Below are positions 26,727 to 35,726 of a DNA stretch of 64,000 nt, piece by piece. Numbering within the stretch: position 1 is the first letter of the stretch; each line of letters begins with the position of its first letter. Made by a program: the position numbers and the translations under genes. The DNA is taken from assembly GCF_900055185.1 (NCBI RefSeq), contig NZ_FIZX01000008.1, positions 19,299 to 83,298 of the forward strand, written 5' to 3'. Source of the stretch: Grimontia celer. GTDB lineage: Bacteria > Pseudomonadota > Gammaproteobacteria > Enterobacterales > Vibrionaceae. The notes under the pieces were generated by a model that ran no database searches, was not told where the DNA came from, and saw only the letters and a program-made list of their open reading frames with translations.

Positions 26727-26751
26727 GTGCGTTTGGAAAACGAAAAAGATT

Positions 26752-26913
26752 ATACCAATCACAGTAGGTAGGTGATCAGAAATAGCGCAGGAAAAATGCT
26801 CGAGAACAAGGCGAAAAATTTCGATAAGTAGTTATTCTACAATCGAATTTTTCAACGCAGTTATCGGGCATTTTAACAAGCTAGGATGAGCAGATATTTA
26901 CTACGATTGGTAT
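26752..26913. mobile_element. MITE-like palindromic element, about 162 bp
   Basis: The ends are 15-bp inverted repeats with two mismatches (ATACCAATCACAGTA at 26752 and the complement of ATACCAATCGTAGTA ending at 26913). Further arms inside pair as well (AAAATGCTCGAGAAC with the complement of GTTATCGGGCATTTT; GAAAAATTTCGAT with ATCGAATTTTTC), so the whole is an imperfect hairpin without coding capacity. T/TA bases flank both ends. Similar palindromes recur in Vibrionaceae genomes. It ends exactly on the stop codon of the DUF3301 gene. Confidence 0.75.
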
Positions 26914-27221
26914 TACTCCTCTAACACCGGATACGCCGGCATATAAATCTCTTTGATTCGCATCCCTTTCATCACAGCATAGCCCTGATAGCAATCCAAT
27001 CCATTCACAGAAAACTCGAAGTAATAGCGGGTTTGAATATCCAATGGCCCTTTCGGCCAACCAAAAGAATGGCTGCCCCGCGCAATCGAAATTAACTGTA
27101 CATTGGTTTGCTGACATCGACGAACGATATAGTTTTTCGCCAGTTCACTCTGCCGACGTTGTTGCCAGAACAAGCTGGCAACAGTAGCGATAAGTAGTAT
27201 CCAAAACAGATCTGCTGTCAT
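26913..27221 (-). CDS. DUF3301 family membrane-anchored protein
   Basis: 102 residues: one N-terminal transmembrane helix (about 4-19), then a basic segment and a small soluble domain with RGSHSFGWPKGPLDIQTRYYF typical of DUF3301. Function unknown. It follows the DUF3549 gene by 2 bp. The stop codon shares a base with the MITE-like element, so the C-terminal end may have been shaped by that insertion. Confidence 0.82.
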   Translation of the reverse strand: MTADLFWILLIATVASLFWQQRRQSELAKNYIVRRCQQTNVQLISIARGSHSFGWPKGPLDIQTRYYFEFSVNGLDCYQGYAVMKGMRIKEIYMPAYPVLEE

Positions 27222-27223
27222 TT

Positions 27224-28261
27224 TTATGCCTTAACGGATTGTTGAAGTTGTTTCACGGCATCAAGCAAAGCTGGAGAGGCAGAGCCATGCAGCAGCCCCA
27301 ACACTTGTGGGCGGAGTGCTGGGATCATGACTAAATCCGCCACCATCTGCTGAAAGAAGGCCTGATCTTTCTGATCAGCAACGGCGATAAGAAAGGCGTC
27401 TAACAGCGATTCATTCGATAATGCCTGCCAGCAACGCCCTGCAATCGCAATCAACATCTCGCGATGACGAAGCTCTTCGGTTTCCAGCATACTTTCAACG
27501 ATACGATGCACGACGTCCGGTTTCGCACCAGCCAATGCCCGTACATGGGCGGTGAGAAGGAAGAGATCGGTTTCGTCACCAGACATCATGGCCTGAATTT
27601 CTTCTTCAAGGCGATTTGCCAGTGACTCGGGGATATCACAATGTTCCAGGCAGCCAAGCAGCGCGTATTTAGGTGGCTGTGGCATGTTAGATAACGCCTT
27701 ACGCAATCGCGTTAGATTATTGTGCTTGTCCATGCGCGCACAAAGATCGGCGATTCCCTGAAGTCCAACGCCTTGCCACTCTTCCCAGCCAAGCTCGCCG
27801 GAGGTGTAATGCTGGGCATGGTCATAATACTGACTGGCAGGCTGGTTCAGCTTAGCGGTGAGGAAAGCATGGAATATGGCTTTCTTGTCATCTTGCGGAT
27901 TAAAGGTGTACGGATTGGCAGCAAGCTTTTCCTGTTCTTCTTCCGTCGGTGTTTTATCCAGTGTTGCCCCCATGGCTTGCGCCACATATTGGATGAAATC
28001 GCCAAGTGCTGCCTGATTGAGAAGGCCACGTTCATCCAAAGGCATTTTTAAAAACCAAATCCAGGGAGCTTGATTTGGTTGCCAGAAAGCGATGCCGATT
28101 TGCGCATGTTGCTGCGCAGGGAAAGGGTAGGCAATGCGGTTTTCTTCAATCGCCACAAAATCTTTATTACTGATTGGCGTGACGCGTCGGCTGAGATCGA
28201 ATACCAGAAATTCGCAGTTTGCCTGACTCAATATGGCGTTTAGAGAGAGCGTATTTTCCAT
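27224..28261 (-). CDS. DUF3549 family protein
   Basis: 345 residues, soluble. The N-terminal half contains FLVFDLSRRVTPI and the IGIAFWQPNQAPWIWFLKMPLDERG stretch characteristic of the family; the C-terminal half is a run of helical repeats resembling HEAT-like units. Found in Vibrio-type genomes next to DUF3301, yqcC and truC. Function unknown. Confidence 0.85.
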   Translation of the reverse strand: MENTLSLNAILSQANCEFLVFDLSRRVTPISNKDFVAIEENRIAYPFPAQQHAQIGIAFWQPNQAPWIWFLKMPLDERGLLNQAALGDFIQYVAQAMGATLDKTPTEEEQEKLAANPYTFNPQDDKKAIFHAFLTAKLNQPASQYYDHAQHYTSGELGWEEWQGVGLQGIADLCARMDKHNNLTRLRKALSNMPQPPKYALLGCLEHCDIPESLANRLEEEIQAMMSGDETDLFLLTAHVRALAGAKPDVVHRIVESMLETEELRHREMLIAIAGRCWQALSNESLLDAFLIAVADQKDQAFFQQMVADLVMIPALRPQVLGLLHGSASPALLDAVKQLQQSVKA

Positions 28262-28491
28262 GATGACTTCTAATTCGTGTTGCCTTCATTGGCGGAGAGT
28301 GAAACTGTGTTGAGTTTACCATTCTCGCGCCTGTTGGCGGCGAGGGATTCGTAACAGCGCTTTTCACTGAATGCTTATTAAACGATGAGAATGTGGATTT
28401 CAGATCGTTCGGTATTGATTAGTGATATGCTTGCGCCAGTTAGAGATTTCAACCCATTGGACGCAAAAGCGGTTAAAAGAGAGCAATTTCT

Positions 28492-28812
28492 ATGAGCAAA
28501 CACGAAAAAGTCGGTACCTTGCTGTTGGCACTCAAAGACACGCTAGAAGTGCATGGTCATTGGCAAAGTGAGCCTCCCTCGAGCGAGGCTCTTTCAAGTG
28601 TCGAGCCTTTCGCGGTTGATACTTTGAGTTGTGCTGAATGGCTGCAATGGATTTTTATCCCCAAAATGGCGTTCCTGTTGCAACAGGGCCAGCCTTTGCC
28701 TGAATCATTCTCTATCGCTCCTTATGTGGAAGAAGCCATGCGTGGTCAGGAAGGGCATGCTGACATTACTCGTGTTTCGATGGACATTGATGCTCTGTTT
28801 ACACCGCAATAA
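28492..28812 (+). CDS. yqcC: YqcC family protein
   Basis: 106 residues. The family marks PFAVDTLSCAEWLQWIFIPKM and the LPESFSIAPYVEEA segment are intact. Function is unknown; in E. coli it also precedes truC and follows csrB. It ends 11 bp before truC, so the two form an operon. Confidence 0.9.
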   Translation: MSKHEKVGTLLLALKDTLEVHGHWQSEPPSSEALSSVEPFAVDTLSCAEWLQWIFIPKMAFLLQQGQPLPESFSIAPYVEEAMRGQEGHADITRVSMDIDALFTPQ

Positions 28813-28823
28813 CTGCTTTTAAG

Positions 28824-29555
28824 ATGCAAACTGAACTAGAAATAATTTATCGTGATGAGTGGCTGATTGCCGTCAACAAGCCTTCAGGTATGTTGGTACA
28901 CCGCTCTTGGCTCGACAAAGGCGAAACCCGCTTTGTGATGCAAACCCTGCGGGACCAAATTGGTCAGCATGTTTTTCCACTTCACCGATTGGATCGCCCA
29001 ACCTCCGGTGTTTTGCTTTTCGCGCTATCCTCCGAAATGGCTTCACAAATGATGCCAAAGTTTGCCGGGCGCGACATTCACAAAACCTATCATGCGGTTG
29101 TTCGTGGCTGGATCAAAGAGGGCGCAACACTGGATTATCCGCTCAAAGAAGAGCTGGATAAGGTGGCTGATAAATTTTCCACTGCTGAGCCTGAAGCCAA
29201 AGAGGCGGTGACTGAGTACCGACCGGTTGCTCATGCGGAGTTACCGATCCCAATGGGACGTTACCAAAGCTGCCGCTACACGTTAGTGGAAATGAAACCG
29301 CATACCGGTCGTAAGCATCAGCTACGCCGTCATATGCATCACTTGAGTCATCATATTGTGGGTGATGTGAATCATGGTGATGGCAGGCACAATCGCCTGT
29401 TTCGTCAGGAATTCGAATGCCACCAATTGTTGCTTCATGCGTCACGCACGGAGTTTCAGCATCCGGTAACGGGTGAAAACATGGTGATTGAGGCCAAAGT
29501 AGATGATGTTTGGCAACGGGTATTGGAAGGCTTGGGGTGGGGCAAAGTGCTCTGA
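28824..29555 (+). CDS. truC: tRNA pseudouridine(65) synthase
   Basis: 243 residues, RluA family. Catalytic Asp57 lies in HRLDRPTSG; NKPSGMLVH and the KPHTGRKHQLRRHMHH segment complete the family. TruC makes pseudouridine 65 in tRNA-Ile and tRNA-Asp. A strong terminator follows. Confidence 0.94.
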   Translation: MQTELEIIYRDEWLIAVNKPSGMLVHRSWLDKGETRFVMQTLRDQIGQHVFPLHRLDRPTSGVLLFALSSEMASQMMPKFAGRDIHKTYHAVVRGWIKEGATLDYPLKEELDKVADKFSTAEPEAKEAVTEYRPVAHAELPIPMGRYQSCRYTLVEMKPHTGRKHQLRRHMHHLSHHIVGDVNHGDGRHNRLFRQEFECHQLLLHASRTEFQHPVTGENMVIEAKVDDVWQRVLEGLGWGKVL

Positions 29556-29564
29556 GGAAGAGCG

Positions 29565-29597
29565 GGTCTCAGGATCCGATATCCTGAGACCTTTTTT
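29565..29597 (+). terminator. truC terminator
   Basis: 11-bp perfect stem (29565-29575 with 29581-29591, loop CCGAT) and six T. Its T-run touches the stop codon of the convergent yaeH gene. Confidence 0.9.
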
Positions 29598-29975
29598 CTA
29601 GAGTTTTTCCAGATCGGCTTCGATCTCTGCGATCTTGCTGGCAACCACTTTTTCCAGATGGCGAAGGTCACGAAGGATCTTCTTCTTGGTGTCTTGCTCG
29701 CTTTGTTCCTGGCGAACGATCTTATCCAGCTCATCTACCACCAATGACAAGCTGCGGTTGATCTCTGTGACTTCGCGGAAGCGACCGCTACCACTGTCGA
29801 CGACGACATTCTTGCGCTGGCGTGGGTATTTGAACTTCACACTCTTGGCAAACAATTCACCTTTGGCTTTGTGAAAGTAAATCTTCAGCGTGTCTGAATT
29901 AGCTTCCTGACGCAGGGTGTAACGTTCGATGTTCTCTGGATGTTCGATACCGATGTTTTGCAGGTTCTGATACAT
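29598..29975 (-). CDS. yaeH: UPF0325 family protein YaeH
   Basis: 125 residues, very like E. coli Yae[37 protein letters not shown] and a C-terminal coiled coil ending EIEADLEKL. Function unknown. In E. coli it lies near dapD-glnD; here dapD is missing from the gap. Confidence 0.92.
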   Translation of the reverse strand: MYQNLQNIGIEHPENIERYTLRQEANSDTLKIYFHKAKGELFAKSVKFKYPRQRKNVVVDSGSGRFREVTEINRSLSLVVDELDKIVRQEQSEQDTKKKILRDLRHLEKVVASKIAEIEADLEKL

Positions 29976-30143
29976 AAACTACCCCTCTATTTCGTCAGAT
30001 CAGACTACGGTTTCAATCACTTACTGTTCACTTTAGCAGCATCCTTTCTCTAGCCCCAACTACCGATATGATCAATGTCTGAGACTTGTGGTCGAGATCG
30101 CCCAATATGCTGACTGAGCGAAATTCTCCAGTTTCTTATTCCA

Positions 30144-32765
30144 TTAACTTGCGTCATTTAAGGCATCAAATAATGCCTCTCTGAGCGTTTTCTGGACTTC
30201 ATCTGATAAGGCCTGCCGTTCACCGTCAGTGACGATGAAAAAGTCTTCAGCACGCTCACCAATGGTGGTGATTTTTGCAGCCTGCAAGGAAACGCCTTCG
30301 CGGGCGAATACCGCTCCCACCCGCGCCAATAATCCTGGAGTGTCCAGCGCGACCAACTCAAGTAATGTACGTCGCCCCGTGCGGGTTGGAAGGAAAGAGA
30401 CCTGTGTTTTCACATTAAAGGCCATCAGCTTACGTGAAGCACGTTTGACCGGAATGGTAATCGGCCCGTCCTGAATGAGCGCCAGTGTGACACCCTCGCG
30501 GATTTTTTCATGGCGATCTGATTGTATGGCTTCGTTGTGTGAGTCCAGCACCATGAAAGTATCCAGCGCAAAACCATCTTTACTGGTCATGATCTGCGCA
30601 TCGTGAACGCTGAGGTTTTTCTTATCAAGTGCGGCCACCACTCGGGCAAACAGGCTTGGTCTGTCCTTGCTATAAACGAAAATCTCTGTACCGCCGCGGG
30701 TGGCATTTTTGCTCACCAGCACCAAAGGATCATCACCTTCGTGGCTGAGGATATGCTCGCTGTGCCAGGCAATTTGTTTGTGGGTATGGCGCAAAAAGTA
30801 ATCTGCTTTAAAACGTTGCCAAAGCAGTTCAATTTCGCGTGGTGTGTGTCCGTTTTTCCGCAGTAGCGCCGAAGCGAGATGTTGGTTGTGACGAATGCGC
30901 TCACGGATGTCTGGCGGATTTTCCAAACCGCGGCGTAGCGCTTTTTGGGTGGAGTAGTAAAGCTCCGCCAAAAGAGTGCGCTTCCAACTATTCCAAAGCT
31001 CTGGGTTGGTGGCGTTGATATCGGCCACCGTCAAACAAATCAGGTAGTCGAGACGCTCTTCATCACGTACCTTTTGCGCAAATTCGGTGATAACCTCCGG
31101 ATCATAAATATCACGGCGTTGGGCGGTGACAGACATCAGGAGGTGGTTACCGACCAGCCAGCTGACAAGGTTTGCCTCTGGGCGAGAGAATCCGTGGTCA
31201 ATACAGAAAGTATATGCTTGTTCTGCACCAATCTCTGAGTGGTCGCCACCGCGGCCTTTACCGATGTCATGGAAAATCGCTGCGAGAAGCAAAAGCTCAG
31301 GCTTGGCGAGGCGAGGGTATACATCGCAACATATAGGATGTTTCTCGCGGTTTTCCTCGTAGCTATAGCCGTTGATGTGCTTGAGCAGACGGATGGTGTG
31401 TTCGTCCACGGTGTAGGCGTGAAAGAGGTCAAATTGCATTTGGCCGACAATCTGACTCCATTGTGGTAAATACGCAGATAACACGCCGTGCTTGTGCATC
31501 AAGGGAAAGGCTTTGTGTAGCGCATTTGGGTGCCGGGTCAGCGAGATGAATTTCTCTTTCGCTTCTGGCACATCGCACAGAAAACGGTTCAAACGACGGC
31601 GAGCGGTGCGAAGTTGCCTGAGTGTCGGCGCTGAAATCGATTCAATCGACTTGTCATTGGCAATGTGTAGGAACATATCAATGATGGTGTCAGGACGTGC
31701 CTGGAACAACGCAGGCTTGCGCGCTTCAATCTGACGACCATGACGTTGGAAGTCATCGCTCAGCACCTCAATGGTTTTACTGTCTGGCTCGTTTTCAATT
31801 GCCTGTGCAAACAGACGGATCAGCATTTTATTGAGCTCAGAGACTCTTCCCAATGTGCGGTAGAAGTCTTTCATCATTAGCTCGATGCCACGGTTTCCTT
31901 CACCTTGGTAACCGAGAGTTTCAGCAACAGATGGCTGATGAGCGAAGGTCAGGCGGTTATCGTAGCGACGAAGCTCAAGGTGAAGGGCGAAGCGGATGCG
32001 CCAAAGCATGGTCTGACATTCATCCAGTTCCCGAAATTCAGCATCGGTTAGAAAACCGTACTTACTCATTTCACGCAGGCTGGTGGCACCGAAGTGACGG
32101 CGGGCAATCCAGCTTAAGGTGTGAATATCACGAAGGCCACCTGGACTCGATTTGATGTCTGGCTCCAGATTGTAGGCTGTGTCGTGGTATCGAGCATGGC
32201 GTTCTTTTTGCTCTTTGACTTTGGCCTTGAAGAACCTTTCACTGGGCCAGAATTGCTCTGAATGAATACGGTTTTTCAGTTCATGGAAGATTCTCTCACT
32301 GCCACACAGCAAACGGGCTTCTTGCAAGTTGGTGGCGACAGTTAAATCGTCTAACCCTACATCCATACATTCAGAAAGGGTGCGTACAGAATGGCCGACT
32401 TCCAGTTTTAAGTCCCACAGCAGAGTAACGAATTCACTAAGGCGCGCCTGATAGCTTTTATCTATGCCGTTTTCAGAGAGAATCAAAAGGTCGATATCAG
32501 AAAGAGGGTGAAGCTCTCTGCGTCCGTAACCGCCAACGGCAATCAGTGAAAGGTTGGGATGATGGTGGAATTCAAAATGTTGCCACAGCCTTTCGAGTAC
32601 GGCATCAATGTAATCAGAACGCTGGTATACCAAATCTGTCACAGATGCTCGGTCGAGAAACGCCATCTTCTGTTGGTCGGCAAACAGTGCGAGCTGATTT
32701 TTGAGCTCGGTTAGATTGAGCTGCTCAGCAGTCAGTTCATTAGGCGAGAGCAAAATGTCGTTCAT
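30144..32765 (-). CDS. glnD: PII uridylyltransferase/uridylyl-removing enzyme
   Basis: 873 residues from the ATG at 32765 (AGGAAG upstream); the in-frame ATG at 32855 would begin inside map and lacks a site. GlnD senses glutamine and adds or removes UMP on PII (GlnB). Domains in order: nucleotidyltransferase with GGYGRRE (78-84) and Asp90/Asp92, a GlnE-like helical linker, an HD domain with HDIGKGRGGDHS for UMP removal, and two C-terminal ACT domains that bind glutamine. All key motifs are intact. Confidence 0.95.
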   Translation of the reverse strand: MNDILLSPNELTAEQLNLTELKNQLALFADQQKMAFLDRASVTDLVYQRSDYIDAVLERLWQHFEFHHHPNLSLIAVGGYGRRELHPLSDIDLLILSENGIDKSYQARLSEFVTLLWDLKLEVGHSVRTLSECMDVGLDDLTVATNLQEARLLCGSERIFHELKNRIHSEQFWPSERFFKAKVKEQKERHARYHDTAYNLEPDIKSSPGGLRDIHTLSWIARRHFGATSLREMSKYGFLTDAEFRELDECQTMLWRIRFALHLELRRYDNRLTFAHQPSVAETLGYQGEGNRGIELMMKDFYRTLGRVSELNKMLIRLFAQAIENEPDSKTIEVLSDDFQRHGRQIEARKPALFQARPDTIIDMFLHIANDKSIESISAPTLRQLRTARRRLNRFLCDVPEAKEKFISLTRHPNALHKAFPLMHKHGVLSAYLPQWSQIVGQMQFDLFHAYTVDEHTIRLLKHINGYSYEENREKHPICCDVYPRLAKPELLLLAAIFHDIGKGRGGDHSEIGAEQAYTFCIDHGFSRPEANLVSWLVGNHLLMSVTAQRRDIYDPEVITEFAQKVRDEERLDYLICLTVADINATNPELWNSWKRTLLAELYYSTQKALRRGLENPPDIRERIRHNQHLASALLRKNGHTPREIELLWQRFKADYFLRHTHKQIAWHSEHILSHEGDDPLVLVSKNATRGGTEIFVYSKDRPSLFARVVAALDKKNLSVHDAQIMTSKDGFALDTFMVLDSHNEAIQSDRHEKIREGVTLALIQDGPITIPVKRASRKLMAFNVKTQVSFLPTRTGRRTLLELVALDTPGLLARVGAVFAREGVSLQAAKITTIGERAEDFFIVTDGERQALSDEVQKTLREALFDALNDAS

Positions 32766-32778
32766 TGTCTTCCTTGAT

Positions 32779-32804
32779 AAAAAAAGTCGGCACATTGGCC
32801 GACT
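32779..32804 (-). terminator. Terminator or attenuator between map and glnD
   Basis: 7-bp stem AGTCGGC (32785-32791 with 32798-32804) followed on the minus strand by seven T, directly before the glnD ribosome site. It will end part of the map transcript; readthrough would supply glnD. Confidence 0.78.
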
Positions 32805-32817
32805 CTTATTTTTCACA

Positions 32818-33615
32818 TTATGCGTTGTTAAGAATGCGAGGCAGTTTTTCCTCACTGCGCAAGGTCAGGATTTCGCAACCCGTCTCTGTCACCAAAATCG
32901 TGTGTTCCCATTGCGCTGATTTCTTGCCATCAACGGTGTATACCGTCCAGCCGTCGTCGTCGTCCAACAGCGTACCGAATTTACCCGCATTGATCATAGG
33001 CTCAATGGTAAAGCACATACCCGCTTTGATGACGGTGCGGTCACTGTTCTTGTAGTGTACGACTTGCGGCTCTTCATGGAACTCAGCACCAATGCCGTGA
33101 CCGCAGTAGTCTTTTACGATTGAGTAGCGACGAGGGCGGCTTTTAATGAACTTCTGGATTTCAGTGCCGATGTCGCCAATGCGCGCACCGGGTTTCACTT
33201 TTTTCAGTGCTTGGTAAAGACTTTCCTGTGCAGCGTGGCACAGTGCTTTGTCTTCAGCAGAAACGTCACCCACCAGGAACATCTTAGAAGTGTCACCGTG
33301 GTAACCGTCTTTAATAACAGTGATGTCGATATTGATGACATCGCCATCTTTCAACACGTCAGTTTTGTTCGGGATGCCGTGACAAACAACGTGGTTGATT
33401 GATGTACAGATTGACTTTGGAAAGCCATGGTAGTTGAGCGGTGCTGGGATCGCTTGCTGTGTCTCTGTGATGTATTTGTGGCAAATATCATCCAGCTCTT
33501 CAGTCGTCACACCCGCTTTCACATGCGGTTCGATCATCTCAAGCACTTCTGCCGCAAGGCGACCGGCCTCACGCATTTTTTCGATTTCTTCAGCCGATTT
33601 AATAGTGGCGCTCAT
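32818..33615 (-). CDS. map: Methionine aminopeptidase, type I
   Basis: 265 residues, the usual length. It removes the N-terminal Met from nascent proteins. Metal-ligand motifs are visible (NIDITVIKDGYHGDTS, GHGIGAEFHEEP, FTIEPM, WEHTILVT). Divergent from rpsB, as in E. coli. Confidence 0.97.
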   Translation of the reverse strand: MSATIKSAEEIEKMREAGRLAAEVLEMIEPHVKAGVTTEELDDICHKYITETQQAIPAPLNYHGFPKSICTSINHVVCHGIPNKTDVLKDGDVINIDITVIKDGYHGDTSKMFLVGDVSAEDKALCHAAQESLYQALKKVKPGARIGDIGTEIQKFIKSRPRRYSIVKDYCGHGIGAEFHEEPQVVHYKNSDRTVIKAGMCFTIEPMINAGKFGTLLDDDDGWTVYTVDGKKSAQWEHTILVTETGCEILTLRSEEKLPRILNNA

Positions 33616-33937
33616 TGCTTTCTCTCAGTTGGCTCCCTTATGTGATACATCAAGGGAGGAATTGACTGCTATTACTACATATTATCAATCGCATCGCCAT
33701 GTGGGAACCTTACCCGGCGACTCACTGACTTTTTTATGCTGGATTCTAAGGCACTTTTTATGGTATAAAGCGCGCCGAAATACGCCTTAATGGTTAATCG
33801 GGTCTTCCGGTTCTGTTTAGGTGGTTTCGACAAACACTTATTTTTTAACACACACACATATCGGCACATGCTCCGGGGTGCCCTTTGCGGGTCGGATGTA
33901 TGGGATATGTGGAGGCCTAACCCCAAGAGGAATTAAA
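33616..33937. other. 322-bp divergent region map/rpsB
   Basis: Holds the rpsB promoter and its long leader on the right half. The left half (33616-33760) should contain the map promoter, which I could not pin down. Confidence 0.7.
33761..33937 (+). promoter_or_regulatory. rpsB extended -10 promoter and S2-responsive leader
   Basis: TGGTATAAA (33761-33769) is an extended -10 element with a GC-rich discriminator (GCGCGCC) as expected for stringently controlled genes. A start near 33776 gives a leader of about 162 nt, as reported for E. coli rpsB, where S2 represses its own operon through the leader. The leader contains hairpin-forming GC-rich stretches and ends with AAGAGG before the ATG. Confidence 0.65.
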
Positions 33938-34666
33938 ATGGCTACTGTTTCAATGCGCGACATGCTGAAAGCTGGTGTTCACTTCGGTCACCAGACTCGT
34001 TACTGGAACCCTAAGATGAAGCCGTTCATCTTCGGTGCACGTAACAAGGTTCATATCATCAACCTAGAAAAAACTGTACCAATGTTCAACGACGTACTGG
34101 CTGAGCTGACCAAAGTTGGTGAGCGTAAGGGTAAAGTACTGTTCGTTGGTACTAAGCGTGCCGCTAGCGAATCTGTAAAAGCAGCAGCAGAAAGCTGTGA
34201 TCAGTACTACGTGAACAACCGTTGGTTGGGCGGTATGCTGACTAACTGGAAAACTGTTCGCCAGTCAATCAAACGTCTGAAAGATCTGGAAACTCAGTCA
34301 ACTGACGGTACTTTCGAGAAGCTGACTAAGAAAGAAGCTCTGATGCGCACCCGTGAAATGGAGAAACTTGAGAAGTCTCTGGGCGGTATCAAAAACATGG
34401 GCGGTCTGCCAGACGCACTGTTCGTAATCGACGCTGATCACGAGCACATTGCTATTAAAGAAGCAAACAACCTGGGTATCCCAGTGTACGCGGTAGTTGA
34501 TACCAACTCTGACCCAGACGGCGTTGACTTCGTTATCCCAGGTAACGACGACGCGATTCGCGCAGTTCAACTGTACCTGAACGCTGCAGCTCAGTCATAC
34601 ACTGAAGGCCGTAGCCAGGACATCGTAGCTCAAGCAGAAGACGAGCTGGTTGAAGTCGCTGAATAA
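33938..34666 (+). CDS. rpsB: 30S ribosomal protein S2
   Basis: 242 residues from the ATG at 33938 (AAGAGG upstream), opening [21 protein letters not shown] as in all S2 proteins; the longer upstream frame is inside the leader. Conserved segments [10 protein letters not shown] and [20 protein letters not shown] are intact. Confidence 0.98.
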   Translation: MATVSMRDMLKAGVHFGHQTRYWNPKMKPFIFGARNKVHIINLEKTVPMFNDVLAELTKVGERKGKVLFVGTKRAASESVKAAAESCDQYYVNNRWLGGMLTNWKTVRQSIKRLKDLETQSTDGTFEKLTKKEALMRTREMEKLEKSLGGIKNMGGLPDALFVIDADHEHIAIKEANNLGIPVYAVVDTNSDPDGVDFVIPGNDDAIRAVQLYLNAAAQSYTEGRSQDIVAQAEDELVEVAE

Positions 34667-34737
34667 GACACTTGCTCCTTGTGAGCGTTCTTAGCCATCA
34701 GACTGTCACAGACAGCACTGTAAGCTAAGTAGGTTAG

Positions 34738-34766
34738 CAGGGGCCAACTATGGGCCCCTGATTTTT
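34738..34766 (+). terminator. rpsB-tsf intercistronic terminator/attenuator
   Basis: 8-bp GC stem (34738-34745 with 34753-34760) and five T in the 131-bp gap. A partial terminator at this place is known in E. coli and lowers tsf relative to rpsB. Confidence 0.8.
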
Positions 34767-34797
34767 ACCCAAATAGTTTCGAATCGAGGAATGAACA

Positions 34798-35640
34798 ATG
34801 GCTGTTACCGCTGCCCTGGTAAAAGAACTGCGCGACCGCACTGGCGCAGGCATGATGGAATGTAAAAAAGCGCTGGTAGAAACTAACGGCGACATCGAGC
34901 TGGCGATTGAAAACATGCGTAAGTCAGGCGCTGCTAAAGCTGCTAAGAAAGCAGGTAACGTAGCTGCTGAAGGCGCAATCATCATCAAAGAAGCTAATGG
35001 TGTTTCTGCTCTGGTTGAAGTTAACTGTCAGACTGACTTCGTTGCTAAAGACGGCAACTTCACTGCTTTCGCAAACGCAGTTGCTGATGAAGCAGCGGCA
35101 ACTAAAGCAACAGCAGAAGAGCTGCAAGCGAAGTTCGAAGACGACCGCGTAGCGCTGGTTGCTAAAATCGGTGAAAACATCTCTATCCGTCGCGTAGCTT
35201 ACGTTGAAGGTTCAGCGATGGCTTCTTACCGTCACGGCGAGCGCATCGGTGTTGTTGTTGCTGGTGAAGGCGACGCAGAAACTCTGAAGCACATCGCAAT
35301 GCACGTTGCTGCATCACGTCCAGAGTACGTAACTCCTGACGACGTACCAGCTGACGTAGTTGCTAAAGAGCGCGAAGTTCAAGTAGAAATCGCGATGAAC
35401 GAAGGCAAGCCAAAAGAAATCGCAGAGAAAATGGTTGAAGGCCGCATGAAGAAATTCACCGGTGAAGTTTCTCTGACTGGTCAACCTTTCATCATGGAGC
35501 CTAAGAAATCTGTAGGTGACATCCTGAAAGAGAAAGGCGCTTCTGTTTCTACTTTCATCCGCCTGGAAGTGGGTGAAGGTATCGAGAAAGCAGCTGGCAT
35601 GAGCTTCGCAGAAGAAGTTGCTGCCGCTCAGAAAGGTTAA
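34798..35640 (+). CDS. tsf: Elongation factor Ts
   Basis: 280 residues. EF-Ts exchanges GDP for GTP on EF-Tu. The N-terminal UBA-like domain with [16 protein letters not shown] and the core TDFVAKD motif are intact. Second gene of the rpsB-tsf operon; a terminator follows. Confidence 0.98.
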   Translation: MAVTAALVKELRDRTGAGMMECKKALVETNGDIELAIENMRKSGAAKAAKKAGNVAAEGAIIIKEANGVSALVEVNCQTDFVAKDGNFTAFANAVADEAAATKATAEELQAKFEDDRVALVAKIGENISIRRVAYVEGSAMASYRHGERIGVVVAGEGDAETLKHIAMHVAASRPEYVTPDDVPADVVAKEREVQVEIAMNEGKPKEIAEKMVEGRMKKFTGEVSLTGQPFIMEPKKSVGDILKEKGASVSTFIRLEVGEGIEKAAGMSFAEEVAAAQKG

Positions 35641-35660
35641 TTCCTCTTTGAGACCCAAAA

Positions 35661-35684
35661 GACCGCAGAATCCTGCGGTCTTTT
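35661..35684 (+). terminator. tsf terminator
   Basis: 8-bp stem (35661-35668 with 35673-35680, loop AATC) with AAAA before and TTTT after. Confidence 0.85.
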
Positions 35685-35726
35685 CACAATCCCATCCGTA
35701 GAAGTTAGTGCCTAAAGGTAGTGAGA

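Larger units (their letters stand above)
25477..26727 (+). repeat. Tandem duplication of the csrB unit, 792-bp period
   Basis: The segment 25477-25935 recurs at 26269-26727 with only a few base differences by eye. The activator box is also repeated at exactly 792 bp (25327 and 26119). The 130 bp between box and promoter differ almost completely but keep the same length. Confidence 0.95.

Noticed and set aside
25477..26727. CRISPR array or IS pair from the long repeat
   Set aside because: Two long copies only, non-coding, GGA-rich with intrinsic terminators and activator boxes: these are CsrB RNA genes.
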